From NCBI GenBank assembly GCA_002007465.1, contig LNAC01000689.1, positions 1,040,473 through 1,104,472 on the forward strand: 64,000 bases of DNA, read 5' to 3'. The notes beneath the pieces were generated by a model. It was not told the DNA's origin. It saw only the letters and a list, made by a program, of their open reading frames with translations, and ran no database searches. The translations under genes were made by a program, and so were the position numbers. The DNA comes from Ailurus styani. Lineage: Eukaryota > Chordata > Mammalia > Carnivora > Ailuridae. Positions 51,701-58,118 of this stretch are shown here, one piece after another. Position 1 is the first letter of the stretch; each line of letters starts with the position of its first letter.

Positions 51701-54435
51701 ACACAAACAGCAAACATAATAAACTCATTAGGAAAAAGAGAGTATATTACATTCACCCCCATTTCTATTCCATTGGGTTTTTTTTCTTCTTTCCTGAGGT
51801 CTCTATCCTTCTATTATCTTTTCCTTTTAACTTGAAGAATTCCTTGAGCAATTCTTTAAGAACAGGTCTGCTGCAGACAAATTGTTTCCCTTTGTCTCAG
51901 AATGTCTTCATTTCACCCTTAAATCCTACAAGATAGTATCTCCGCGTATAGAATTTGGGTTTGACAGTTCTTGTCTTCCAGAACTTGAGAGGTGTTGTCA
52001 CTTCTTTCTGGCTCGGGGTGACAGGTGAAAACCCCACGAACGTTGGAATCCTCTTTCCCCCATAGGTTTGTAGAATTTCTGCCTTACTGCTTTTGATATA
52101 TATTTTTTTTCCTTTTCTCAGTAGTTTTCAGCAGTTTGATTACAATGTATCTTGTCATGATTTTCTTTAGGTTTATCCTCTTCAGCCTTTTTAATGTGTA
52201 GGTTTATGCCTTATGCCCAATTTGGGGAATTTTCAGCCATTATTTTTGGAAGTTGTTTTGTTGTTGTTTTAATCCCCAACCTCTTTCTTTTCTCTTCCTG
52301 GGTATCCAGTCTTTTGCTATCTTACCACAGGTCCTTGAAGTCTATCTACTTTTTGTTGTTGTTTTCAGTCTATTTTCAAAGTGAATAACCTGTATTCTAT
52401 ATTTAAGTTTGTGTATTCTTCTGTCATCTGAGATCTACATCTGAGCCCATCCAGTAGGTTTCTAAAAAATTTTATTATATTTCTCAGTTCTATAGTTCCT
52501 ATTGAATTTTTAAAAACCATTGTCAAAAAATTCCAGTATCTGTGTCATCTTAGTGTGGTCTTCTGTTGATTTCCTTTCCCTTTTTAGACATTTCTGGTCC
52601 TTGGTATGATGAATGATTTTCAATTATATTCTGGACATTTTGGGTATTGCGTGTTAAGATTTTGGATTTTACTGAAGTCTTTTATTTATCTGGCCCCCAT
52701 TACTACCATGCAGGGTTAAGTCTAAGCTCTGCACTTGGCCTCCGTGGATCAAGGTGGGGAGAGGTGTGATCTAATGTTTCTTCTATGATATTTTTCTGAG
52801 ATAATTTAAATATTGTAAAAAAATGTTTGTTTTGCTAGATTACTCCTTTCCTGTGGCCTTTGTCTAAAGACACAAAGGAAATTCTTGGGAGGTTTTTTTT
52901 TTTTGTTTTTTTTTTGTTTTTTTTTGCTTGAACTTGGTACCATTTCTGGGTTGCAGTCTTCTTCAGTACCTAGTCCAGGGTCCATAGAAGGCAAAATGAG
53001 AAACGAAATAATTCACCGCAGTGTGATTCTTTGAATTCTGAGGTCCTTGAAAGATTGACTTCTTGTCTACATCTCTCATAGTCTCTCATGTTGGATTTTG
53101 ACAATACATTCAGGATTTTTAGTTATACTTAGCAGAAGGAATAAGCAGACATGTTCTTACCTCATCTTGCCCAGAACAGGAGCCAGCAGTTCCCTTTCAC
53201 ATTATACAAATGTGTAATTCTTTGAATTTTATTAAAGTTGATGTTTCTTTTGTAATAAACATGAAAATAAATAATGTGTAGAGATCCAATGTAGTGTATG
53301 CTGAAGTGTGTTGTATACAGCAAGAAAGTTTCTATGTTTATATTACCTACCCATCTATCCAGCATTTATTCACAAAGAAAAACATTTTTAATATCACAAT
53401 ACTGCAAAGCAGACATATTTGTTAATGCTTCTGTGTGCTTTCATGTGGAATAAAAAAGGGCTTCAACATGTGCTTTTCAGTTTCTGTGATCAAAATTTCT
53501 TTAATGAGTCTTTTATGACAGCAGATATTACAAGTGTTGATATTAGGTATTGTACTATATTTTTTATCACCTTAATCTGTTTTTCTTTGGCCTTTCAATA
53601 ATGTCTTCTAAACTCTAAAGGAAAATGTGGACCACCTCCACCTATCAACAATGGAGACATTACCTCATTCCCATTGCAAGCTTATGCTCCAGGATCATCA
53701 GTTGAGTACCAATGCCAGGCCTTGTATGTACTTCAGGGAAACAGAAATGTAATATGTAGTAATGGACAGTGGTCGAAACCACCAAAATGCTTAGGTAAAT
53801 ATTTTAATGTTCTTATGGATCCTGGGAAAATCACTGTGCTGAATATGATGTTTTGCTATTTATAATAGAATTTTCATGGATTAACAGTCATTCTGTTGAA
53901 TGCTTGGCTATCAAATATTAATATGTGAAGAAATAAAGTTTGAAAAATTCTTGTTCAGGCAGCAAAACATTCTTTAATTCATAATTTAATTCATAATTGA
54001 CATGAATCTTTGATTATAATGCTTAATGATTGCAAACTAAACACAGTACCTCATTTTTACATGATTCATTGCTTAAAATGATTTAAATCTGCATGATGGA
54101 TTTTCAGTCAGTTGGTTTAGAAAAGATTTCGAGAATGAAGCCCTGAACCAGTGTGGAAGATTCCACTTGAAAGTCCAAAGTTCTGGGGAAAATATTTATT
54201 TACTACTTAATGTTTTTTGTTCATTTTTGTACTTTCAGGTCCATGCGTGCTATCAGAAGAAATAATGAGAATGTATAACATACAGTTACGGTGGAGTAGT
54301 ACGAAACACATTTCTGCAGGTGCAGGGGATATTGTTGAATTTGAATGTCAACATGGATATCGTAGAAAGACACCACTTCATACATTCCGAGCAACCTGTC
54401 AGGAAGGGAAATTGACATATCCTGTTTGTGGATAA
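12705..54435 (+). CDS. CFHR: Complement factor H-related (CFHR) protein gene, nine-CCP form
   Basis: Predicted secreted plasma protein of the factor H family. Inferred join: 12726-12783, 27044-27220, 32469-32645, 34109-34291, 34408-34587, 41355-41513, 44737-44919, 45386-45595, 53621-53794, 54239-54435. This totals 1698 nt, or 565 residues plus stop. All junctions are phase 1 with AG acceptors and GT donors. Each exon after the first encodes one four-cysteine CCP resembling human CFH CCP9-15, 19 and 20. The signal peptide resembles CFHR3/CFHR4. CCP1-4, which bind C3b for cofactor activity in CFH, are absent. The terminal pair corresponds to the C3d and sialic-acid recognition end. A CCP17-like exon (48854-49030) carries a stop; using it gives 499 residues. 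Length is close to human CFHR5 (569), but the domain order differs at both ends. Ortholog identity and expression are unproven. Confidence 0.8.
13095..13606 (-). mobile_element. 5'-truncated LINE-1 with clear target-site duplication
   Basis: Minus-strand L1 3' end (T-run, then the complement of the carnivore L1 3' UTR with GGGGTACAGGTCTGTGAATC). It is bounded by identical 16-bp copies of TGCATCCAGGCTTCTT at 13079-13094 and 13607-13622. The intact duplication points to a fairly recent insertion, about 300 bp after exon 1. Confidence 0.95.
13925..14142 (-). mobile_element. CAN-SINE
   Basis: Complete minus-strand copy ending GAGCCACCCAGGCGCC. TTTAATTCATTTTTT on each side is the target-site duplication. 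Confidence 0.9.
15672..15820 (-). mobile_element. Old CAN-SINE fragment
   Basis: Diverged complement with GAGATCAAGACC and GCTTAACCAACTGAG; no clear tail. Confidence 0.75.
16131..16327 (+). mobile_element. CAN-SINE
   Basis: Head GGTGGCTCAGTCAGTTAAG, CT-rich body, and AATAAAATCTC with an A-tail. Confidence 0.9.
16502..16628 (+). mobile_element. Very short 5'-truncated LINE-1 tail
   Basis: About 125 bp of carnivore L1 3' UTR in + orientation, ending in AAAATAAAATTAAAAAAAA. TATGAAGTTT on both sides (16492 and 16628) is a probable target-site duplication. Confidence 0.85.
16800..18190 (-). mobile_element. Old LINE-1 (ORF2/ORF1 antisense), split by a SINE
   Basis: Complement of an old L1 coding sequence, recognisable by GTAGTTTAAGTCCATTGTTTCC and related phrases. 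Many indels; interrupted by the CAN-SINE at 17072-17262. Confidence 0.65.
17072..17262 (+). mobile_element. CAN-SINE
   Basis: Starts GGGGCGCCTGGGTGGCGCAG and ends with an A-rich tail; inserted into an old LINE-1. Confidence 0.9.
18426..18630 (+). mobile_element. CAN-SINE with long target-site duplication
   Basis: Starts GGGGCACCTGGGTGACTCAG. GACTAAATATATATTATT is repeated on both sides (about 18408 and 18630). Confidence 0.95.
19447..19649 (-). mobile_element. CAN-SINE
   Basis: Mustelid-type complement (AGGCTTTAACCCACTGAGCC). GACCTTATGTTTTT on both sides is the target-site duplication. Confidence 0.95.
20790..21012 (+). mobile_element. CAN-SINE, diverged tail
   Basis: Head GGGGCACCTGGGTGGCTCAG followed by an expanded CT-rich section and an A/T-rich tail with TCTATCTATC. 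Confidence 0.85.
21100..21788. other. Possible old LINE-1 or LTR sequence
   Basis: Moderately GC-rich sequence unlike its surroundings, with phrases resembling an old L1 5' UTR antisense. Family uncertain; continues on the far side of the SINE to about 22560. Confidence 0.3.
21789..21993 (-). mobile_element. CAN-SINE
   Basis: Complete minus-strand copy; CAGGCCTGTCTTCTT is repeated at about 21777 and 21993. Confidence 0.95.
22746..22949 (-). mobile_element. CAN-SINE
   Basis: Poly-T start, GAGGAAGCAGGCTCCCTGCT body, and complemented head GAGCCACCCAAGCGCC. Confidence 0.9.
23067..23254 (-). mobile_element. CAN-SINE
   Basis: Slightly diverged complement ending GAGCCACCCTGGTGCCCC. Confidence 0.9.
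23260..24760 (-). mobile_element. Old LINE-1 3' portion, antisense
   Basis: Complement of an L1 3' region, with CATTCCCACCAGCAATGTAT at about 23955 and GATTTGCAAATATTTTCTC near 24277. Heavily decayed. Confidence 0.7.
24775..25275 (+). repeat. Ancient interspersed repeat (family not named)
   Basis: Sequence with AAAGATGTCCATGTCTAATT, then GAAGCCTCTAGAAGC and AACACAGCCCTG. I recognise it as a common mammal-wide repeat, but I cannot name the family with certainty. An open frame at 24942-25172 lies inside it and is not a gene. Confidence 0.55.
25290..25780 (-). mobile_element. Old LINE-1 fragment
   Basis: Continues the L1-like antisense sequence beyond the ancient repeat; decayed. Confidence 0.45.
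25790..26460. repeat. Ancient repeat, copy A (LTR-like)
   Basis: Shares ordered phrases with 43920-44350: CAAATTATAAATCATTAG against CACTATAAATCACTAG, plus a TAAACCA...CTGTATAT segment. Probably two copies of one old LTR-type repeat. Family not identified. Confidence 0.45.
27044..27220 (+). CDS. CFHR: CFHR exon 2, CCP9-like domain
   Basis: A 177-nt phase-1 exon with four CCP cysteines ([22 protein letters not shown]). The GYES and ATGSIVCG segments closely match human CFH CCP9. The acceptor is TTATGAATTAG with only a modest pyrimidine tract; the donor is G|GTAAGT. CCP9 is not the first domain of any human CFHR, so its direct position after the leader is notable. A phase-1 skip would be frame-neutral. 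Confidence 0.85.
28378..28587 (-). mobile_element. CAN-SINE
   Basis: Diverged complement with TTTATTTATTTGAGGGAATG and CCAACCAACTGAGCCACCCA. Confidence 0.85.
30701..30884 (+). mobile_element. CAN-SINE
   Basis: Head GGGGCACCTGGGTGGCTCAG and an A-tail of 14 at about 30869-30882. Confidence 0.9.
31097..31288 (+). mobile_element. CAN-SINE, young mustelid-type copy
   Basis: GGGCGCCTGGGTGGCTCAGT with GGGTTAAAGCCTCTGCCTTC. Near-identical GCCAGTATCTCTA and GTCAGTATCTCTA flank it. Confidence 0.95.
31338..31372. repeat. ATT/ATC microsatellite
   Basis: ATTATCATTATTATTATT-type run. Confidence 0.85.
32469..32645 (+). CDS. CFHR: CFHR exon 3, CCP10-like domain
   Basis: A 177-nt phase-1 exon beginning ERECEIP. 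Cysteines fall at REC, FSC, VQC and PTC. The segment [13 protein letters not shown] and the following GWSP read closer to human CFHR5 CCP3 than to CFH CCP10, which has GLSP. Acceptor TTTTTTTTACTAG is strong; the donor is G|GTGAAT. Confidence 0.9.
32646..34108 (+). other. Intron 3
   Basis: AT-rich. About 33100-34020 reads as an old antisense LINE-1. No other exon seen. Confidence 0.6.
33100..34020 (-). mobile_element. Old LINE-1, antisense
   Basis: Phrases such as TAATTTTTGTATATGAGATA and the surrounding order match an old L1 ORF2 complement. Indels throughout. Confidence 0.55.
34109..34291 (+). CDS. CFHR: CFHR exon 4, CCP11-like domain
   Basis: A 183-nt phase-1 exon starting [12 protein letters not shown]. 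Cysteines at KLC, YIC, IQC and PIC. The [14 protein letters not shown] stretch is very close to human CFH CCP11 and CFHR5 CCP4. Acceptor TTTCTACTGTAG, donor G|GTAATG. Only 116 bp separate it from the next exon. Confidence 0.9.
34408..34587 (+). CDS. CFHR: CFHR exon 5, CCP12-like domain
   Basis: A 180-nt phase-1 exon beginning [11 protein letters not shown]. Cysteines at TC, FNC, ITC and QC; the C-terminal WTQLPQCV matches CFH CCP12. Acceptor TTTTTATAG, donor G|GTGAGA. A SINE lies only 18 bp past the donor. Confidence 0.9.
34606..34823 (-). mobile_element. CAN-SINE next to the exon 5 donor
   Basis: Minus-strand copy. GAATAGCATTTCTT is repeated at 34592-34605 and 34824-34837. The left copy starts 4 bp after the donor GT. 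Confidence 0.9.
34824..36590 (+). other. Intron 5, first part: no exon recognised
   Basis: A short direct repeat, CTCAGTCAGGAACAT, lies at about 35307-35345. A 19-bp duplication of TTTACTTTTCTTTGGCCAA lies at about 36293-36330. Nothing else identifiable. Confidence 0.5.
36781..36966 (-). mobile_element. CAN-SINE
   Basis: Minus-strand copy ending GAGCCACCCAGGCGCCC, followed by a T-run that begins the next SINE. Confidence 0.9.
36967..37153 (-). mobile_element. Second, older CAN-SINE in tandem
   Basis: T-run, diverged body, and a head ending GAGCCACCCAGGCGCCCC. One undetermined base (N) lies in the T-run at 36988. Confidence 0.85.
37948..38122 (+). mobile_element. CAN-SINE, diverged
   Basis: GGGTGCCTGGGTGGCTCAGT head and a short A-tail. 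Confidence 0.85.
38838..38905 (-). mobile_element. LINE-1 3' end stub
   Basis: TTTATT repeats followed by CTTTGCCCCAGGGGTACAGG, the complement of an L1 3' end, cut after about 65 bp. Confidence 0.7.
39003..39204 (-). mobile_element. CAN-SINE
   Basis: TTTATTTATTTATTTGACAG tail and a head ending GAGCCACCCAGGCACCCC. Confidence 0.9.
39661..41280 (-). mobile_element. 1.6-kb LINE-1 inserted 75 bp before exon 6
   Basis: 5'-truncated minus-strand L1 carrying the 3' UTR and the C-terminal part of ORF2 (open on the minus strand at 40579-40989, with RRNITKG- and FANDTSD-type motifs). Identical 15-bp TAGCTATTTTTTATA lies at 39646-39660 and 41281-41295. Only 59 bp of native intron remain between the duplication and the exon. 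Confidence 0.95.
40085..40125. repeat. TATCTA microsatellite
   Basis: ATATCTATATCTATG-type run inside the LINE-1. Confidence 0.8.
41355..41513 (+). CDS. CFHR: CFHR exon 6, CCP13-like domain
   Basis: A short 159-nt phase-1 exon (53 residues), as CFH CCP13 is also the shortest sushi domain. It starts [11 protein letters not shown], and cysteines fall at KKC, YKC, SIC and IAC. The C-terminal CINGRWDP matches CFH CCP13. Acceptor TTTTAATTTTACAG, donor A|GTAAGC. The full antisense LINE-1 upstream leaves only about 59 bp of original intron for branch point and pyrimidine tract. Confidence 0.88.
43050..43196 (-). mobile_element. Old CAN-SINE fragment
   Basis: GAGAAGCAGACTCCTGGCTG body and a head with GCTTAACTGACTGAACCACC; tail missing. 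Confidence 0.75.
43494..43689 (-). mobile_element. CAN-SINE (first of a tandem pair)
   Basis: T-run at about 43496-43512 and head GAGCCACCCACCCAGGTGCC. Confidence 0.9.
43692..43882 (-). mobile_element. CAN-SINE (second of a tandem pair)
   Basis: Follows directly on the previous copy; head GAGCCACCCAGGCACCCC. Confidence 0.9.
43920..44350. repeat. Ancient repeat, copy B (LTR-like)
   Basis: Diverged relative of 25790-26460, in the same orientation and with the same order of matching phrases. Confidence 0.45.
44737..44919 (+). CDS. CFHR: CFHR exon 7, CCP14-like domain
   Basis: A 183-nt phase-1 exon. [23 protein letters not shown] and [12 protein letters not shown] make it an unmistakable CFH CCP14 or CFHR5 CCP7 relative; all four cysteines are present. 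Acceptor TTAATATTTTTAG, donor G|GTCAGT (weaker than the other donors). Its last 36 bp are duplicated at 59934. Confidence 0.92.
45386..45595 (+). CDS. CFHR: CFHR exon 8, CCP15-like domain with long loop
   Basis: A 210-nt phase-1 exon (70 residues). [25 protein letters not shown] and [12 protein letters not shown] match CFH CCP15. It has about nine extra residues, charged and Glu-rich ([10 protein letters not shown]), between strands before YAHGTK, where human CCP15 has a short SRSSQE-type loop. Acceptor CTGTTCTTCATACAG, donor G|GTGAGG. Human CFHR5 has no CCP15 equivalent, so this domain extends the CFHR5-type set. Confidence 0.92.
46089..46279 (-). mobile_element. CAN-SINE
   Basis: Complete minus-strand mustelid-type copy (AGGCTTTAACCCACTGAGCC). 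Confidence 0.92.
46510..46745 (-). mobile_element. LINE-1 3' end
   Basis: TTTATT run, then CCCCAGGGGTACAGGTCTGT and L1 3' UTR complement to about 46745. Confidence 0.9.
46955..47677 (-). mobile_element. LINE-1 3' end, longer copy
   Basis: Same 3' end followed by further antisense sequence to CACCAACAGTGTAGGAGG near 47670. Contains a TATA microsatellite (about 47420-47462) and one undetermined base at 47616. Confidence 0.9.
48854..49030 (+). pseudogene. CFHR: CCP17-like exon with nonsense at the last cysteine
   Basis: A 177-nt exon-shaped unit behind a strong acceptor (TTCTTTTTCTTTCAG). It starts [14 protein letters not shown], with cysteines at YC, YKC and VQC, and ends WIGRPI followed by TGA at 49024-49026 where the fourth cysteine codon should be. 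This matches CFH CCP17. GT is still present at 49031 but the preceding base is A, so the donor is weak. If spliced in, the protein ends after 499 residues without CCP19-20. If skipped, the frame is kept because flanking phases agree. Confidence 0.8.
49031..50223 (+). other. Spacer with one SINE
   Basis: 49031-49880 is AT-rich with no recognised feature; a SINE follows at 49885-50076. Confidence 0.5.
49885..50076 (-). mobile_element. CAN-SINE
   Basis: Diverged complement, head TGAGCTACCCAGGCGCCCC. Confidence 0.88.
50224..50400 (+). pseudogene. CCP18-like pseudoexon
   Basis: Behind a pyrimidine-rich acceptor (TTTTTTCTTTCTCAG) the phase-1 frame reads CVNPPRVKK and then hits a TAA. Shifting by one base after a seven-A run at about 50253-50259 restores CCP18-like sequence ([21 protein letters not shown]). 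The third and fourth cysteines and the tryptophan are not recognisable downstream, and no clear donor is seen. This is a dead relic of a CFH CCP18 exon. Confidence 0.7.
50401..50754. other. Unassigned intronic sequence
   Basis: No exon or repeat recognised. Confidence 0.4.
50755..50930 (-). mobile_element. CAN-SINE with internal deletion
   Basis: CTGGTAGTATTT on both sides (about 50734 and 50936) is the target-site duplication. The segment between CTGCTCAG and CCAGGACC is shortened. Confidence 0.9.
51117..51318 (+). mobile_element. CAN-SINE, diverged
   Basis: Head with GGTGGTTTAATTGATTAAGC, body, and AAATAAAATCTTTTAAAAAA tail. Confidence 0.85.
51330..53170 (-). mobile_element. Old LINE-1, antisense
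   Basis: Decayed antisense L1-like sequence, with GTCTCAGAATGTCTTCATTT near 51895 and long T-rich stretches. T/G runs lie at about 52892-52926. Confidence 0.5.
53621..53794 (+). CDS. CFHR: CFHR exon 9, CCP19-like domain
   Basis: A 174-nt phase-1 exon reading [19 protein letters not shown], then [19 protein letters not shown] and PPKC. It is very close to human CFH CCP19, with all four cysteines. Donor G|GTAAAT. In CFH a few residues (DST) precede GKCG. Here the equivalent position reads CTAAACTCTAAAG without an AG, so the only plausible acceptor is the AAAG at 53617-53620. It keeps the frame but loses the linker residues. In CFH, CCP19 contacts C3d. Confidence 0.82.
54239..54435 (+). CDS. 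CFHR: CFHR last exon, CCP20-like domain and stop
   Basis: Begins [10 protein letters not shown], then [24 protein letters not shown] and YPVCG, with TAA at 54433-54435. It matches CFH CCP20, the C3d, heparin and sialic-acid binding terminus. By eye, the LRW motif and the Arg corresponding to human R1215 are kept. Human K1202-R1203 correspond to QH, and R1210 falls on a proline. The protein ends in Gly after the last cysteine, without the Ala-Lys-Arg tail of human CFH. Acceptor TTTTGTACTTTCAG. Confidence 0.9.
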
Positions 54436-54460
54436 AATGATTGTTAAAATGCTGTCCTAA

Positions 54461-54466
54461 AATAAA
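54461..54466 (+). terminator. Polyadenylation signal of the CFHR gene
   Basis: AATAAA 25 bp after the stop codon, the first canonical signal downstream. Another AATAAA lies near 54636, so a longer 3' UTR is possible. Confidence 0.7.
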
Positions 54467-55274
54467 AATATGTGTACGTATTCAGAGTTTTTCATTATTA
54501 ATCTAATTCTCCGTTTAGTTTTTCAAGTATTTACTAATTTTTATTCACAGGTCAGAATATGTGTTTAGTATTATGTGGGTGGTGTAATTATAATCTAAGA
54601 GACAAGTGAATCACTTCTTTTTTTGGTGGGAGCCAATAAATATTTTTAAAACCAGGTATAATGTGGGAAATAAACAATTTAAGTTAAATAACAAATGGAA
54701 TCATGTCTAGGTCAATTCCTGGCACATAGTAAGCCTCAGTTAGGGTCTATTGAATGGATACACATGTATCCAGGTCTCACATATGCTCCATTAAAAAATA
54801 AATCCAAGGAATGGGGAGCTTTTCGTCAAAGAGTACAGACTACAGGTATAAGATGATTAAGTTCTGGGAGTTCAATGTACAGTGTGATGGTTTTAGTTAA
54901 CAAAAGAGTATTATATATTTAAAAGTTGTTAAGAGAGTAGATCATACATGTTCTCGCCACACACAAAAATGGTAATTATATAAAGTGATAGAAATGTTAA
55001 TTAGTCTTATGGTAATCATTTAGTGCTGTATGTGTGTATCAAATCATCACGTTGTACAGCTTGAGTTTACAGAATGTTATTTGTAAATTATATCTTATTA
55101 AAGTTGGAAAAATATTACATTAAAATATTTAATGAATAAACAAAAAGAATAAAAATAAATCAGTATTTTCCTTGATAGCTTAGACCTTTGGTACTCTAGC
55201 AGATAATTATTGAAGTGTATGTATGCTTAGAGCATGCATTTACAGGAAGTTATACTCTCATTTGAATCTATTTG
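54467..55274. other. 3' flank, nothing identified
   Basis: AT-rich; a second potential AATAAA near 54636; no exon or repeat boundary recognised. Confidence 0.45.
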
Positions 55275-56665
55275 ATATTTTAATTTTTAAATTATTTTTT
55301 AGTATTATGTTCAATTAGCCAGGATATAGTACATCATTAGTTTTTAATGTACTGTTCAATGATTCACTAGTTGTGTATAACACCTATTGCTCATCACCAC
55401 ATGTGCCCTCCTTAATACCCATCACCCAGCTACTCCATCTCCCCATCCCCTTGCCTTCTGTAACCCTCAGTTTGGTTCCCAGAATCCAGAGTCTCCCAGG
55501 GTTTGTCTCCCTCTCTGGTTTCTTCCCATTCAGTTTTCCCTCCCTTCCCCTGTGGTCCTCCGCTCTCTTCCTTATGTTCCGCATATGAGTGAAACCATAT
55601 GACAATTGTCTTTCTCTGCTTGACTTATTTCACTTAGCACAATCCCCTCCAGTTCCATCCATGTCGATGCAAATGGTGGGCATTCATCTTTTCTGATGGC
55701 TGAGTAATATTCCATTGTATATATGAACCACATCTTCTTTATTTATTCATCTTTTGAAGGGCATCTCTTGGCTTCTTCCACAGTTTGGGGATCGTACACA
55801 TTGCTGCTATAAACATTGGGGGGCATATGGCCCTTTTCATGACATCTATATTCTTGTGGTAAATACCTAGTAGTGCAATTGCTGGGTTGTAGGGTAGCTC
55901 TATTTTTAACACCTTGAGGAACCTCCATACTGTCTTCCAGAGTGGCTGTACCAGCTTGCATTCCCATCAACACTGTAAGACGTTTCCCTTTTCTCCACAG
56001 CCTTGCCAACACTTGTTTCCTGTCTTGTTAATTTTTGCCATTCTAACTGGTATAAGGTGGTATCTCATTGTGGTTTTGATTTGTATTTCCCTGATGGCTA
56101 GTGATGAACATTTTTCATGTGTCTGTTAGTGATCTGTATGTCTTCTTTGGAGAAGTGTCTGTTCATGTCTTCTGCCCATTTATTGACTGGATTATTTGTT
56201 TTTTGGGCGTTGAATTTGAGAAGTTCTTTTAGATCTTGGATACTAGCCCTTTATTCGTAATGTCATTTGCAAATATCTTCTCCCATTCCATGGGTTGCCT
56301 CTTAGTTTTGTTGACTGTTTCCTTCACTGTGAAAAAGCTTTTTATCTTGATGAAGTCCTAAAAGTTCATTTTTGCTTTTGTTTCCCTTGCCTTTAGAGAC
56401 ATGTCTTGAAAGAGGTTGCTGTGGTGAATGTTGAAGAAGTTACTGCCTATGTTCCCTTCTAGGATTTGGATGGATTCCTGTCTCACATTGAAGCCTTTCA
56501 TCCATTTTGAGCTTATCTTTGTGTGTGGTGTAAGAGAATGGTCCAATTTTCCCAGCATAATTTATTGAAGAGACTGTCTTTTTTCCCGTGGACATTCTTT
56601 CCTGATTTGTTGAAGATTAGTTGACCATAGAGTTGAGGGTCCATTTCTGGGGTCTCTGTACTGTT
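55275..56665 (-). mobile_element. Twin-primed LINE-1, 3' half
   Basis: Minus-strand L1 3' UTR and ORF2 C-terminal part, with GGTAGCTCTATTTTTAACAC near 55893. The ORF2 frame at its inner end (ESPEMDP-like [12 protein letters not shown], then SLFNKLCWENW) continues directly from the end of the adjacent plus-strand half. Confidence 0.88.
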
Positions 56666-57935
56666 CCACTGAGTCCAGGGCCAGATGGCTTCCCAGGGAA
56701 ATTCTACCAAACATTTAAAGAAGAAATCATACATATTCTACTGAAGCTGTTCCAAAAACTAGTAATGGAAGGAAAACTTCCAAACCTCTTCTATGAGGCC
56801 AGAATTACCTTGACCCCCAAACCAGACAAAGACCCCATCAAAAAGGAGAATTACAGACCAATATCTCTGATGAATGTGGATGCCAAAATACTCAACAAGA
56901 TCCCAGCCAATAGGTTTCAACAGTACATTGAAAGGACTATTCACCACAACCAGGTGGGGTTTATTCCTGGGATGCAAGGGTGGTTCAACGTTTGCAAACC
57001 AATCAGTGTGATAGATCACATATACAAAAGAAGAGACAAGAATCATATGATCCTCTCAATTGGTACAGAAAAAGCATTTGACAAAATACAGCATCCTTTC
57101 CTGATTAAAACTCTTCAAAATATAGGGATAGGAAGAACATACCTCAATATCATAAAAGCCATCTATGAAAAGCCCACAGTGAATATCATTCTCAATGGGG
57201 AAAAACTGAGAGCTTTTCCCTTAAGGTCAGGAACATGACGGGGATGCCCACTCTCACCAGTTTTATTCATTGTGGTACTAGAAGTCCTAGCCTCAGCAAT
57301 CAGACAACAAAAAGAAATAAAAGGCATTCAATTGGCAAAGAAGAAGTCAAACCCTTTCTCTTCATAGATGACATGATACTTTATGTGAAAAACCCAAAAG
57401 ACTACACCCCCAAATTACTAGAACTCATACAGCAATTCAGCAACACGGCAGGATACAAAATCAATGTACAGAAATCAGTTGCATTTCTATACACTGAAAG
57501 TGTGAGTGAAGAAACTAAAGAGTCGATTACATTTGGAACAGCACTAAAACCCATAAGATAACTAGGAATAAACCTAACCAAAGATCTATACTCTTAGAAA
57601 GTACAGAACACTTATGAAAGAAACTGAGGAAGACACAAAGAGATGGAAAAACATTCCATGCTCATGGTTTGGAAGAATAAACATTGTGAAAATGTCTGTG
57701 CTGCCCAGAGCAATCTACACTTTCAATGCAATCCCTATCAAAATACCATTGACATTTTTCACAGAGCTGTAACAAACAATCCTAAAATTTCTGTGGAACC
57801 AGAAAAGACCCTGGATCAGCAGGAGATTGTTGAAAAAGAAAACCAGAGCCAGGGGAGTCACAATGCCTGACTTCAAGCTATATTACAAAGCTGTGATCAT
57901 CAAGACAGCACGGTATTGGCACAAAACCAAATGCA
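56666..57935 (+). mobile_element. Twin-primed LINE-1, inverted 5' half with RT remnant
   Basis: Plus-strand ORF2 reverse-transcriptase segment: [29 protein letters not shown] and [14 protein letters not shown] are readable to 57238. After a stop, a second frame carries [17 protein letters not shown] replaces the usual FADD. Further stops lie downstream. The segment ends at TARYWHK near 57920, exactly where the minus-strand half takes over, the hallmark of twin priming. Inactive. Confidence 0.9.
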
Positions 57936-57942
57936 CCGTATT

Positions 57943-58118
57943 AGGGGTGCCTGGGTGCCTCAGTGGGATAGGTATGATCTCAGGGTCCTGGGATCAAGTC
58001 CCATCTCATTTCTCTGCTCAGTGGGGAGTCTGCTTCTCCTTCTCCCTCTTCCCCTCCCCCCACTAGTCATGCACTCTCTCTCTCCCCCTCTCAAATAAAT
58101 AAAATCTTTTTAAAAGGC
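57943..58118 (+). mobile_element. CAN-SINE
   Basis: Starts GGGGTGCCTGGGTGCCTCAG at the end of the L1 5' half, with internal deletion after the head; ends AAATAAAATCTTTTTAAAA. Confidence 0.88.

Noticed and set aside
12705..54435. This being the CFH gene itself
   Set aside because: The leader is CFHR-type, CCP1-8 exons are absent from the 14-kb first intron, and CCP16 and CCP18 are missing or dead.
56621..57238. 205-codon reverse transcriptase frame as a functional gene
   Set aside because: It is half of an inverted LINE-1 with downstream stops and a changed FADD motif.
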